64,000 nt of DNA from Microbacterium invictum. GTDB taxonomy: Bacteria; Actinomycetota; Actinomycetes; Actinomycetales; Microbacteriaceae. Each line of letters starts with the position of its first letter. Position 1 is the first letter of the stretch. The stretch is taken from positions 3,410,001 through 3,474,000 of the forward strand of contig NZ_JACIFH010000001.1 of the NCBI RefSeq assembly GCF_014197265.1, in the 5' to 3' direction. The position numbers were made by a program, and so were the translations under genes. Below, in pieces: positions 26,437 through 35,027 of the stretch. The notes under the pieces are model-generated. The model saw nothing but the letters and a program-made list of their open reading frames with translations, searched no databases and was not told the DNA's origin.

Positions 26437-26496
26437 GAGGCTCCTGGGCGCAAGTCGACAGACGAATGACAAGCGGCCAAGGTCACGGCCGGGGGT

Positions 26497-26514
26497 CCCG
26501 CCAAGAAGGGCGGG
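26497..26514 (-). promoter_or_regulatory. Leader hairpin before the F420-0-type cassette
   Basis: A perfect stem CCCGCC, six-base loop, GGCGGG sits 61-78 bases upstream of the binding-protein start. It could be part of the mRNA leader or an attenuator. No known riboswitch consensus was recognised. Confidence 0.35.
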
Positions 26515-26667
26515 TGTGGCGTCAGTCTACTGAAGGGCCACGGTGCCATGACGCAGCGAGCGAATTCACCCGGTTCGAGCCCCTTGCTCTCGCCGAACCC
26601 GCCCGATGCGCGTTCCACCGGCGTGAGCTGCAGAACGCCGAGGTCTTGCGATAGCGGCTGCGCATGA

Positions 26668-26683
26668 ATGAGGAATCTCTCAT
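26668..26683. promoter_or_regulatory. Inverted repeat ATGAG-N6-CTCAT upstream of the tannase gene
   Basis: ATGAG GAATCT CTCAT, extended by flanking A/T to GAATGAG and CTCATTC arms. The same ATGAG-N6-CTCAT arms occur at 51416 and 61842, also in promoter regions. It is a likely protein-binding site; the binder is unknown. Confidence 0.6.
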
Positions 26684-26691
26684 TCCCAGAA

Positions 26692-26726
26692 ATAGTTAAC
26701 AATGTGTATTGCAGATTGTTACCAAG
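26692..26726. promoter_or_regulatory. Pair of ATTGTT-type operator sites before the tannase gene
   Basis: Site A (26692-26703) reads ATTGTTAACTAT on the minus strand, and site B (26715-26726) reads ATTGTTACCAAG on the plus strand. They resemble ATTGTTATCAAT and ATTGTTGACAAT at 30208-30243. These are candidate operators for the GntR/FCD domain of the fusion protein encoded at 28617-30146. The rest of the 350-base gap 26437-26786 holds the leader hairpin, the ATGAG repeat and no supported gene. Confidence 0.55.
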
Positions 26727-26786
26727 CAGGTCTAGCTTGACGCTCAGAGCACGCTCGAAGAGGAGCATGCGGCGACGGAAGGATCC

Positions 26787-28556
26787 GTGTTGTCAGAAAA
26801 CGATGCACTGAGGAGAACCCGAGCACGCAGTTCTGTGCGCGGGATGGGCAGAGCGGCCCTCGCACTGGGGGTGGCAGCCGTGCTGGCTGTCGGCGCACTT
26901 CCGCTGACGGGAGCCGCGCACATCGGACGAGGGCAGGGTCCTGGAGCGGGATCAGGGCACGGCAAAGTCATCGATGCCGAAGATGCTGCGCTTGCGTTCG
27001 ACGCCACCGCCTACACGACGATCGGCGTCACGATCGACGGGGTCGACACGCCGGTGCGGTGGTACAAGGAGGTTTGCTACGTTGCCGACCCCATCGAGGT
27101 GGCTACCACGCAGAACGGGCGGCCCATTGAGAACACCGCCTGCGGATACCAGAGCATGAACATCTTCGTCCCCGAGAGTACCGTGGGTGACGACGACACG
27201 GCGCTCTACTTCGCCGTCAACAACGGCGGATGGATGGCCAGCTACATCCGGGCGTCCGTCACCGACGGAGCGTCGTACGCGAGTGCCACGAGTAACGTCG
27301 GCGCAGCGTTGAAGGCGGGCTATGTCTTCATCGACGTCGCCAGCCGTTCGCGAGGGCTCGTCGCCGCCGACGGCAGCTATGCAGGGAAGTCGCCCGCAGC
27401 CGCCGTCGATGCGAAGGCCGCCGTGCGCTACCTGCGACTCAATGACAAGGCGATGCCCGGCAGTGCCGAGCGAATCGTCATCAACGGCACGAGCGGAGGC
27501 GGTGCCCAGGTCTCGATTCTGGGGGCGTCGGGCAACAGCAAGGACTACCTGCCGTATCTCTCCGAGATCGGCGCGGCCGGTGTCGACCGCAAAGGCAAGA
27601 GCACGCTCGACGACGACATCTTCGCCGTGGTGGCCTACTGCCCGATCACCGACATGGGCAACGCCGACATCGCGTACGAGTGGCTCTACACCGTGCTTGA
27701 CACCCGGGAGATCGTTGGAGCGAGCCCCGCCCCCGACGCGAGTGCCACGCTTGCCGCGGCATACCCCGCGTACCTGAAGAGTCTCAAGCTGCGCACGAGC
27801 GAGGGGGCGAAGCTCACGTCGAGCACGATGATCGATGCGCTCGCCGCTGAGGTCGCCCGCTCGGCCGAGGCCTTCATGGCGGCGGATCCGGCACACACGG
27901 TTCCCGACCTCGGCGACGACATCGTCATCACCGGCAGTGGTGCGGGGACCTACGTGAACGACTGGATCGACGTCGACAACGAGACCGACACCGTCGTCTC
28001 AGTCGATATGAAGAACTACCTCGCGTTCGTGGCCTCGCAGAACCTGCTGAAACCTGCGCCGTCGTTCGATCAAACCGCAGTCACGGTACCGGGCTCGGGC
28101 GGCGGCCCCGGTACCGGGGAATCGAATCTGTACGGCACGCCCGCCCAGGTCTACTCGAACTTCACGGAGTACAGCTGGAACAACAACGGCATCGCGGGTG
28201 ATGGCGTCGGTCTCGACGACACCGGGCTGACGTGGAACACACTGCTCAAGAAGCGCTCGACGATCGTCGATGAGCAGGTCGATCTCATCGACCCGTTGCA
28301 ATACATCGGCACAAGCGCCGACACCGCGCCGTACTGGTATGTGCGCCACGGCACGCGTGACCGCGACACGTCGCTCACGATCTCGCTCACCCTCGATCGT
28401 GCCCTCGATGCCGATCGCGGCGTGCGCGATGTCGACTACCTGCTCGCGTGGGACCGTCCGCACTCGGGCAACTACGACGTGCCCGAGGCTATGGCGTGGG
28501 TCGCTGAGTCGCTCGCCGCTGCGGATGCCAAGGACGCAGGCACCAAGCGCCGCTGA
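26787..28556 (+). CDS. Secreted tannase-like alpha/beta hydrolase (subtype B tannase family)
   Basis: A 589-residue exported hydrolase. A twin-arginine-like basic start (RRTRARS) precedes a hydrophobic stretch and an Ala-rich cleavage area near residue 45. The nucleophile is S236 in GTSGGG. The stretches YQSMNIFVPE, KSPAAAVDAKAAVRYLR and LNDKAMPG are typical of subtype B tannases, which cleave gallate or other aryl esters. The late DYLLAWDRPHSG stretch carries the probable catalytic aspartate/histidine. The GTG start has GGAAGG 5-10 bases before it. Its place beside two esterases and an importer suggests that it frees sugars or aromatic acids from plant esters outside the cell. The exact ester is unknown. 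Confidence 0.8.
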   Translation: MLSENDALRRTRARSSVRGMGRAALALGVAAVLAVGALPLTGAAHIGRGQGPGAGSGHGKVIDAEDAALAFDATAYTTIGVTIDGVDTPVRWYKEVCYVADPIEVATTQNGRPIENTACGYQSMNIFVPESTVGDDDTALYFAVNNGGWMASYIRASVTDGASYASATSNVGAALKAGYVFIDVASRSRGLVAADGSYAGKSPAAAVDAKAAVRYLRLNDKAMPGSAERIVINGTSGGGAQVSILGASGNSKDYLPYLSEIGAAGVDRKGKSTLDDDIFAVVAYCPITDMGNADIAYEWLYTVLDTREIVGASPAPDASATLAAAYPAYLKSLKLRTSEGAKLTSSTMIDALAAEVARSAEAFMAADPAHTVPDLGDDIVITGSGAGTYVNDWIDVDNETDTVVSVDMKNYLAFVASQNLLKPAPSFDQTAVTVPGSGGGPGTGESNLYGTPAQVYSNFTEYSWNNNGIAGDGVGLDDTGLTWNTLLKKRSTIVDEQVDLIDPLQYIGTSADTAPYWYVRHGTRDRDTSLTISLTLDRALDADRGVRDVDYLLAWDRPHSGNYDVPEAMAWVAESLAAADAKDAGTKRR

Positions 28557-28565
28557 CCGTCGCCT

Positions 28566-28598
28566 GATGGGCGCCCGCCGACGGGGCGGGCGCCCATC
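28566..28598. terminator. Strong bidirectional terminator
   Basis: A perfect 14-bp GC stem: GATGGGCGCCCGCC (28566-28579), five-base loop, GGCGGGCGCCCATC (28585-28598). It lies between the tannase gene and the convergent GntR-esterase gene. Confidence 0.85.
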
Positions 28599-28616
28599 TC
28601 GCGTGCTGCGGTGGCG

Positions 28617-30146
28617 TCAGCGCGCGGCGCGCAGACTCTTCAGCCACTCGATCGCCGGGCTGACCAAGAGGGTCTCGAACTGGTGGTCGGCGTGGCTGGC
28701 TTCTCGCAGGACACGCAGCACGACCTCGGCGCCCCCCGCGCGCAGCGCATCGGCGAGGATGAGCGTCTGCTGGTAGGGGATGAGTCGGTCGTTCGTGCCG
28801 GTTGCGAGGAAGAAGGGCGGCAGCGTCGTCGCGGTGGGGACGTAGGTGATCGGGTTCGCGGAGGCGACGAGATCGGGCGAATCGGCTACCGAGGCGCCGA
28901 GGAACCGCGACTCGGGTGAGTCGGGGCCGCTGTGCTCCTGCACCGGCGGACCGTCTCCGGTGGGCGGCTCCGCCGCGAACTGCTCGTCCATGACCGAGAA
29001 GTCCGACGGGCCGTACCAGTCGATCACCGCCGACACATGTGAGTCGTCCCCGGGAGTATCGAACGCGGTCCGCTGACTGCCCAGCACGCCGAGCATCGCG
29101 GCGAGATACCCGCCGGCCGACCGGCCCCAGGCGGCGAAGAAGTCCGGGTCGAGATTCCAGCGGTCGGCGTGCATACGGAGAAATCCGGTGGCACGCTTGA
29201 CATCTTGGATCGCCGCCGGGAAGAGCGCTTCCCGCGACAGGCGGTAGTCGATCGACGCGACGGCGAATCCGGCATCCAGCAGGGCGGGAACGGCTGCGAG
29301 CTCCCACGTGCGGTCGCCCATCATGAAGGCGCCGCCGTGGATCGTGAGGACGAGTGGGGTGGGGCCGGGGGTGTCGGGCATGTACAGATCGAGCACCTGG
29401 TGCAGGGAGTCATCACCGTATGAGACGGTGATCGTCGGGACGACGACCTTCTCGTTGTGCCGGAGCGGGTTGACCTTGCGAGCGAGTTCGCGGATGCCGG
29501 AAGATGCCAGCGCACCGCCCTCGCGGAAGGATTCGAGCGCCCCGATCACCGAGCCGATGTGTGCGCGCATCGCCTCTTCCGCGGCGACGGGATCGTGGGC
29601 GCAGACAGCGTCGATGATGGCGAGATGCTCGCGCAGCGCCGCCGCCGGACGGCCCGGCACCAGGGCGAGGACGAACTGGTGCTGCACGATCTGTGCACCC
29701 AGCTGCTCGAGGATCTTCGTGGCGGGTTCGTGTGCGGCGATCGTGCGCAGTGTCGTGTGAAGTTCTCCGTTCACCTGCGAATAGCGCACGACTTCGAACC
29801 GCTGCACGGCCTCGCGCATCGACTCCGCGAGCCCGTGCAGGTGGGCGGCGTCGTCCGCAGTCGCCCGCTGTGCGGCGCGGGCGGCGACGAGTCCTTCCAC
29901 CGCCCGGCGCACCTCGGTCAGCATGATCGCGTCGTCCACGGATATCTCGCGGACGCGCGCCCCACGATTGGGCTCGATATCGACGAGCCCTTCGGATGCC
30001 AGCTGGACGAGGGCCTTGCGCACGATGAATCTGCTCGTGTCGTAGTCGGTCGCGAGATCGGCTTCGACAAGTCTCTCGCGGGGCGCGTACTCGCCGCCGA
30101 GAATGGCCCCCCGCAGCTTGGGAAGCACCTGATTCGTCGATGCCAT
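28617..30146 (-). CDS. GntR/FCD transcription factor fused to an alpha/beta hydrolase (esterase)
   Basis: One uninterrupted 509-residue frame with two unrelated halves. Residues 1-70 are a GntR winged helix (TSRFIVRKALVQLASEGLVDI), and about 80-220 form an FCD helical ligand domain. After a short linker, residues about 235-509 are a complete HSL/BD-FAE-type esterase: oxyanion hole H270-GGAF, nucleophile S343 in GRSAGG, acid D453 in GTNDR and histidine H485 in ASHADHQ. The esterase half resembles the neighbouring gene at 30269 (shared DWYGP-x-DF and DSPESR-type stretches), so a duplicated esterase seems to have been joined to the regulator. It is divergent from that gene, with operators between them. 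A combined sensor and enzyme is inferred. Confidence 0.88.
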   Translation of the reverse strand: MASTNQVLPKLRGAILGGEYAPRERLVEADLATDYDTSRFIVRKALVQLASEGLVDIEPNRGARVREISVDDAIMLTEVRRAVEGLVAARAAQRATADDAAHLHGLAESMREAVQRFEVVRYSQVNGELHTTLRTIAAHEPATKILEQLGAQIVQHQFVLALVPGRPAAALREHLAIIDAVCAHDPVAAEEAMRAHIGSVIGALESFREGGALASSGIRELARKVNPLRHNEKVVVPTITVSYGDDSLHQVLDLYMPDTPGPTPLVLTIHGGAFMMGDRTWELAAVPALLDAGFAVASIDYRLSREALFPAAIQDVKRATGFLRMHADRWNLDPDFFAAWGRSAGGYLAAMLGVLGSQRTAFDTPGDDSHVSAVIDWYGPSDFSVMDEQFAAEPPTGDGPPVQEHSGPDSPESRFLGASVADSPDLVASANPITYVPTATTLPPFFLATGTNDRLIPYQQTLILADALRAGGAEVVLRVLREASHADHQFETLLVSPAIEWLKSLRAAR

Positions 30147-30207
30147 CGTTCCTCCACTTCCGGCTTATCACAGTAGTGCCCCCGGATTGTTGGTCGAGGC
30201 GATTGAA

Positions 30208-30243
30208 ATTGTTATCAATCAAGATGAGCGAATTGTTGACAAT
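30208..30243. promoter_or_regulatory. Pair of ATTGTT-type operators in the divergent gntR-esterase region
   Basis: Site C ATTGTTATCAAT (30208-30219) and site D ATTGTTGACAAT (30232-30243), starts 24 bases apart. Site D is a near-perfect palindrome (ATTGT-N2-ACAAT) of the form bound by FCD-type GntR proteins. They lie between the fusion gene (start 30146) and the esterase gene (start 30269), so autoregulation is likely. The matching pair before the tannase is 23 bases apart. Confidence 0.6.
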
Positions 30244-30268
30244 ATGGACAGGAGGGAGACATCATCGA

Positions 30269-31237
30269 GTGGTGCAGAGAACCACATCCGTCCCCCGCCA
30301 CGAGGACCCCTGGGCCCAGCTGGGCGATCGCCCGCTGCCCGCTCCCCCGTTCGAGGCCGACGTTGCGCGGCGTTCCTCCATCATCTACACCGTGGTACCG
30401 GGATTCCGTCCACTCGAGCTGGATCTCTACACGCCGGCCGATGGCGATGGATCGCCCCGGCCGGCTGTCATGTGGATCCACGGTGGCGCGTTCGCGCTCG
30501 GCACCAGGCAGATCGCACCGGCGTTCCTCGAGGAGGCCGACTTCTTCGCCACGCTGGTCCGGGCGGGCTTCGTCGTCGCATCCATCGACTACCGGCTGTC
30601 GGGCGAGGCTCAGTGGCCCGCCCAACTGCTGGACGTGCGGACCGCGGTCCGCTGGCTGCGCAGCCGCAGTGCGGAGCTGGCGATCGACCCCGAGTCCATC
30701 GCGGTGTGGGGCGAATCCGCCGGAGCCCACCTCGCCGCGATGGCCGGCGTCCTCGGCGGCACCGGCCGGGACGAAGAGCCCGTCTCGCTGGAGCTTCCGC
30801 GCGTAGCGGCCGTCGTCGATTGGTACGGCCCGACGGACTTCCGGCAGATGGACGTGCAGGCCGCAGAGAACTCCGCGATGGCGCACGACGACCCCGAGTC
30901 GCCCGAGTCGCGGCTGGTCGGCGCCCCGGTGCAGGAGGCCGGCGCGATCATCGATGATGCCAACCCGGTCACGCATGTCACGGCAGACGCACCGCCATTC
31001 CTCATCCGTCATGGTGAACTCGACCGTCTGGTCGCATTCGGGCAGAGCGTGTTGCTGGCTGAGCGACTGGCCGAAGTCGGGGCCGACGTAACGCTGCACG
31101 CGGTACCCGGTGCCGGGCACGTGTTCGAAGGGCATCCCGCCCCCGGCGAATTCATAGCCGAGGCGATCGAGTTCCTCTCGCGGGTTCTCCCGACGCCCCC
31201 ATGCCACCGCGCCGACGACCTGAGAGGCCACCCGTGA
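30269..31237 (+). CDS. Alpha/beta hydrolase (BD-FAE/HSL-type esterase)
   Basis: A 322-residue cytoplasmic esterase with oxyanion hole HGGAFALG, nucleophile S150 in GESAGA, acid in HGELDRL and histidine in GAGHVFEG. It is the closest visible relative of the esterase half of the divergent GntR fusion. The start is uncertain: GTG at 30269 (or 30272) follows AGGAGGG by about 13 bases; an in-frame ATG at 30224 would place operator D inside the gene. The stop overlaps the permease start (GTGA). It probably acts on an imported ester. Confidence 0.82.
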   Translation: MVQRTTSVPRHEDPWAQLGDRPLPAPPFEADVARRSSIIYTVVPGFRPLELDLYTPADGDGSPRPAVMWIHGGAFALGTRQIAPAFLEEADFFATLVRAGFVVASIDYRLSGEAQWPAQLLDVRTAVRWLRSRSAELAIDPESIAVWGESAGAHLAAMAGVLGGTGRDEEPVSLELPRVAAVVDWYGPTDFRQMDVQAAENSAMAHDDPESPESRLVGAPVQEAGAIIDDANPVTHVTADAPPFLIRHGELDRLVAFGQSVLLAERLAEVGADVTLHAVPGAGHVFEGHPAPGEFIAEAIEFLSRVLPTPPCHRADDLRGHP

Positions 31238-32256
31238 CCACCACGACCGATAGCGCCGAAGCACGTACCCGCTCACGCGGTCGGAATATGCTCGCCGGCA
31301 CGCTGAAGAGGCTCGTCTCGGCCGACTGGTTCAGCGCCGTCACGGCGCTCGTCGTCCTGTTCGCGGTCGTGGGTGCCTTCCATCCGGCGTTCGTCAGCCC
31401 CAACCAGTTGATGAACGTCGTGCAGCAGTCGGTCTATGTCGCGCTGATGGCCGCCGGCATCGTTTTCCTGCTCACGCAGGGGGAAGTCGACCTGTCGGTG
31501 GCCGGAAACTATGTCCTTGCGATGGTCAGTGCTGCACTGCTGATCCAAGCCGGTGTCAATACCTGGCTGGCGGCGCTCATCGCGCTCGTCATCTCGACCC
31601 TGGTCGGCGCGCTCAACGCGCTGATCGTGCAAGTCATCGGCATCCCCTCGCTCATCGCGACGCTGGCGATGGGCTGGGTGCTTCGAGGGCTCGCGGCCGC
31701 GCTGTCGGAGGGCAAGCAGATCATCGGAATGCCGATCGACGATTCGTTCTTCGAGATCGTCGGCGGCGGGAGCTTCATCGGCATCCCCGTCTCAGTGTGG
31801 ATCCTCATCATCACGGTCGCGGTGCTGACTGTCGTCCTGCGAGCGACGCCGTTCGGCTTCCGGGCGCGGGAAGTCGGCTCGAACCCCGACGCCGCGAAGT
31901 TCGCCGGAATTCCGGTCGGCCGTACCAAAGTAACCGCCTTCCTGCTCTGCGGCTTCCTCGCGGGCCTTGCCGGCATAATCGGCCTGGCGTTCTTCACCAG
32001 CGGCGACCCGACCAGCGGCGGCGGCTTCGAACTGTTCGCCGTGGCCGGTGCCGTGATCGGCGGCAACCCGCTCACCGGAGGTACAGCCACCGTCTTCGGC
32101 GGTGTCGTCGGAGCGATCCTGCTCAACGCCGTCAGCATCGCGCTGGTGTACTTCAGCATCCCGGCGGTGTGGAGCCAGTTCGCGACGGGCGCCGTGATCA
32201 TCCTCGCGGTGTCACTCGACGGGCTGATGCGCTCCCGCCGCAACCGTCACCCCTGA
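31234..32256 (+). CDS. ABC importer permease, ribose/RbsC class
   Basis: A 340-residue permease with eight or more hydrophobic segments. The family marks are GEVDLSVAGNYVLA near residue 90, GIPSLIATLAMG and the coupling region GSNPDAAKFAGIPV. The GTG start overlaps the preceding stop and has GAGAGG 6 bases upstream. It pairs with the binding protein and the double ATPase that follow. Carbohydrate-class importers of this type take up sugars and also autoinducer-2 or purine nucleosides. Here a sugar moiety of an aryl ester is a fair guess only. Confidence 0.88.
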   Translation: MTTTTDSAEARTRSRGRNMLAGTLKRLVSADWFSAVTALVVLFAVVGAFHPAFVSPNQLMNVVQQSVYVALMAAGIVFLLTQGEVDLSVAGNYVLAMVSAALLIQAGVNTWLAALIALVISTLVGALNALIVQVIGIPSLIATLAMGWVLRGLAAALSEGKQIIGMPIDDSFFEIVGGGSFIGIPVSVWILIITVAVLTVVLRATPFGFRAREVGSNPDAAKFAGIPVGRTKVTAFLLCGFLAGLAGIIGLAFFTSGDPTSGGGFELFAVAGAVIGGNPLTGGTATVFGGVVGAILLNAVSIALVYFSIPAVWSQFATGAVIILAVSLDGLMRSRRNRHP

Positions 32257-32294
32257 CCCAGAGCACCATCCATCTCTCAAGGAGGAGAACAGCA

Positions 32295-33404
32295 ATGAGA
32301 AACCCGATTCCCCCATCCCGTCGTCGTGGCCGCAGGATCGCCCTTGCGGCAGCGGCTCTCACCGTCGCACTGTCGGTCACCGGCTGCGCAGCCACGTCGA
32401 CGGCACCGGAGCCGAGCGGCGACGCACCCGAGACCGTCGAGCCGGGCTCCATCAAGCTCGGCATCGCCTATTGGGACACCCGCACGTACGCCTTCCAGCT
32501 GATGCTGAAAGGGGCCGAGGCGGTGGCCGCAGCCGACCCGGCCATCGATCTCGAGTCCGCTGCTCCCGACGCGGGCGATCCGTCCAAGCTCCTCCCGCTG
32601 TTCCAGGCGATGTCGCAGACGCAGACGGACGGCATCGTGTTGCAGACGCTTGCTGCCGACCCGTTCTACCGCCCGGTGCAACAGGTCACATCGGCCGGCA
32701 CGCCCGTCATCGCGATCGACGCACCGCCGCCTGCGGATGCCGGTGTCGACCTGTTCATCACCAATGACAACGTCGAGCTCGGCCGCATGCTGGCCCGTGA
32801 GATCCTCGCCTCGGTCCCGGAGGACGCATCCGGCCAGATCATCATCGGCACCAACGGCCCGGCCGTGCCGCCGCTGATGGCCCGCGTCGACGGCATGATC
32901 GAGGTTCTCGCGGCGGAGCGCCCCGGAGTCGAGGTCGTCGGCCCGATTTCCACCTACGGCACCTCGGGCTCGACCCAGGAGAACTTCAGCGCCTGGGACG
33001 GGATCTGGCGGCAATACCCGAACGCTCTGGCCTACCTCGCGCCAGGCGCACAGGACGCCGTCTCGCTCGCGCTGGTCCAGCAGCGCAACGACGTCGAGCT
33101 GCTCGCCGGTGGCATGGACCTCGAGCCGGCGGCGATCGAAGCGGTGCAGGACGGCTACGTGGCGGCCCTCGTCTCGCCCGAGCACTGGCTGAAGGGCTAC
33201 ATCTCGACGAAACTCCTCGCAGCCCACGCCGAGTCCGGCGCCGAGATCCCCGTGGGCACATGGGACACGGGCGGTCTGGTCGTCAACGCCGACAACATCG
33301 ACGAGGTCATCGCCCGACAGGCGAGCGACGCCGCCATGAGTGAGGCGCTCGCTGCCGTCGGCGACGAGCAGATCGCCAACTCCGCCGACTACATCATCGA
33401 GTAG
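32295..33404 (+). CDS. Lipoprotein sugar-type substrate-binding protein
   Basis: A 369-residue type I periplasmic binding protein (LacI-like fold) with lipobox VTGC (cysteine at residue 31). Typical stretches are KLGIAYWDTRTYAFQLM near the mature N-terminus, TDGIVLQTLAADPFY, GTPVIAIDAPPP and the C-terminal hinge. GGAGGAG precedes the ATG by 7 bases. It lies between its permease and its ATPase, an uncommon order. Ligand not deducible. Confidence 0.88.
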   Translation: MRNPIPPSRRRGRRIALAAAALTVALSVTGCAATSTAPEPSGDAPETVEPGSIKLGIAYWDTRTYAFQLMLKGAEAVAAADPAIDLESAAPDAGDPSKLLPLFQAMSQTQTDGIVLQTLAADPFYRPVQQVTSAGTPVIAIDAPPPADAGVDLFITNDNVELGRMLAREILASVPEDASGQIIIGTNGPAVPPLMARVDGMIEVLAAERPGVEVVGPISTYGTSGSTQENFSAWDGIWRQYPNALAYLAPGAQDAVSLALVQQRNDVELLAGGMDLEPAAIEAVQDGYVAALVSPEHWLKGYISTKLLAAHAESGAEIPVGTWDTGGLVVNADNIDEVIARQASDAAMSEALAAVGDEQIANSADYIIE

Positions 33405-33415
33405 GGCACAGCGGC

Positions 33416-34927
33416 ATGCACGCGCTCGAGGCGCAGGGAATCCACAAGAGCTACGGCGGCGTCAGGGCGCTGCGCGACGTCAGCCTCGCACTGAAGCCGG
33501 GGTCGGTGCATGCGCTCCTCGGCGAGAACGGAGCCGGAAAGTCGACGCTGGTCAGAATAATGACCGGCGCGGCGACCCCCGACTCCGGGACCCTGCGTCT
33601 CGACGGTGCGGAAGCGACCTTCGCGAGCACCGCCGATGCGGTGCGCAAGGGCGTCGCGGTTGTCTCGCAAGAGCTCAGCCTCTTCCCGCACCTGTCCGTC
33701 CTCGCGAATATGTTCCCCATGCGGGAGCCCCGCTGGGGCCCGTTCATCAACCGTGGCCGGATGCTGCAACTCGCCCAGCCGATCCTCGACCAGCTCGGGG
33801 TCACCGCCTCTCCACACGCTCCGGTGCACACGCTCTCGCTCGCCGACCGGCAGCTGGTCGAGATCGGGAAGGCGCTCGTCTCCGAGCCCCGCGTCCTGCT
33901 CCTCGACGAGCCCACCTCGGCACTTGAGGGTGGGGCGACCGAGCGGCTGCTGGGTATTCTCCGCGTGCTCAAAGAGCGCGATGTGGCCGTCGTCTTCGTC
34001 AGCCACCTGCTCGAAGAGGTAGTCAGCGTCTGCGACGAAGTCACGGTACTCCGGGACGGTGCCGTCGTCATCCAGTGCGAGCGCATCGCCGACCACACCA
34101 TCCCGTCACTGGTGAAGGCCATGATCGGCGACAAGCAGGTGGTCGTATTGACCGATGCGGTCGAAGCGGCACTCGAGCTGACCGGTGAAGCCGGCTCCGG
34201 TCTCGAAATCGACGAGGTCGCCCTCGCCGGCGCCGAAGGCACGGTGTCGTTCACCGCGAACCCGGGTGAGGTCGTCGGCCTCGTCGGGCTGATCGGCGCC
34301 GGTCCGATCGAACTGCTCCGTGTGATCGCGGGCATCGATCGACCGGTGTCTGGAACCGTCACCCTCCCCGGCGGTGTGAGGGCACCGCGAAATCAGCGCG
34401 ACGCGGTCCGATGCGGCGTTGCGTATGTGTCGGGAGACCGTCGCCTGGGCCTCATGATCGACAAGCCGATCTGGGAGAACATCGTCCAGGTCCGCGCCAT
34501 GGCCCTCGCGAAGGACGGTCTGCTGCTCAACAAGGGAAGCCTGATCGCCCGCGCCGCTCAGCACATCGACAGCATCGGCATCAAGGTGCCGTCGCCGATC
34601 GCAGCCGTCAACGCCCTATCGGGCGGCAACCAGCAGAAGGTCGTGCTCGCGAAGTGGCTCGATAACGCGCCGACCACAATCCTTCTCGACGACCCGACGC
34701 GCGGGGTCGACATCGGCGCCCGTGCCGAGATCCACGCCCTGCTCAGGGGCTCCGCACGGGCGGGAGCGGTCGTGCTGCTGTGCTCGACCGACCTCGAAGA
34801 ACTCACCGGCGCCTGCGACCGGGTCCTCGTCTTCTATCGGGGCAGCGTCTGCGCAGAGCTTCGCGGCGATGAGCTGACCTCGCAGAACATGCTGGAGCTC
34901 ATGAACACCGGCGAACTCGTGGCCTGA
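33416..34927 (+). CDS. ABC importer double ATP-binding protein, RbsA class
   Basis: A 503-residue tandem ATPase. The first domain has Walker A GENGAGKST, a divergent signature LSLADRQLVEIGKAL and Walker B LLDEPTSAL. The second has a degenerate Walker A (LIGAGPIELLRV), the normal signature LSGGNQQKV and Walker B LLDDPTRGVD. One good and one degenerate site is usual for RbsA/MglA. It ends the esterase-importer operon. A weak hairpin follows at 34979. Confidence 0.9.
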   Translation: MHALEAQGIHKSYGGVRALRDVSLALKPGSVHALLGENGAGKSTLVRIMTGAATPDSGTLRLDGAEATFASTADAVRKGVAVVSQELSLFPHLSVLANMFPMREPRWGPFINRGRMLQLAQPILDQLGVTASPHAPVHTLSLADRQLVEIGKALVSEPRVLLLDEPTSALEGGATERLLGILRVLKERDVAVVFVSHLLEEVVSVCDEVTVLRDGAVVIQCERIADHTIPSLVKAMIGDKQVVVLTDAVEAALELTGEAGSGLEIDEVALAGAEGTVSFTANPGEVVGLVGLIGAGPIELLRVIAGIDRPVSGTVTLPGGVRAPRNQRDAVRCGVAYVSGDRRLGLMIDKPIWENIVQVRAMALAKDGLLLNKGSLIARAAQHIDSIGIKVPSPIAAVNALSGGNQQKVVLAKWLDNAPTTILLDDPTRGVDIGARAEIHALLRGSARAGAVVLLCSTDLEELTGACDRVLVFYRGSVCAELRGDELTSQNMLELMNTGELVA

Positions 34928-34978
34928 ACCTCGTGACGGCCACCGACTGCTGCGCTACCATCGCGTCGCATGAGGGTC

Positions 34979-34998
34979 ACCCCCGCGGTACTGGGGGT
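34979..34998 (+). terminator. Possible terminator hairpin after the importer operon
   Basis: ACCCCC (34979-34984), eight-base loop, GGGGGT (34993-34998), 52 bases after the ATPase stop. Short stem without a T-run, so only a candidate. Confidence 0.35.
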
Positions 34999-35027
34999 CG
35001 AGTGGGCCGCCGCGTGACGGCCCGACG

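Noticed and set aside
30224..30268. Earlier ATG start for the esterase at 30269
   Set aside because: It would put operator site D inside the gene and has no SD, while AGGAGGG lies just before the GTG starts.
34970..35017. A short ATG frame after the RbsA-class gene
   Set aside because: Only 15 codons, includes the hairpin, no ribosome site.
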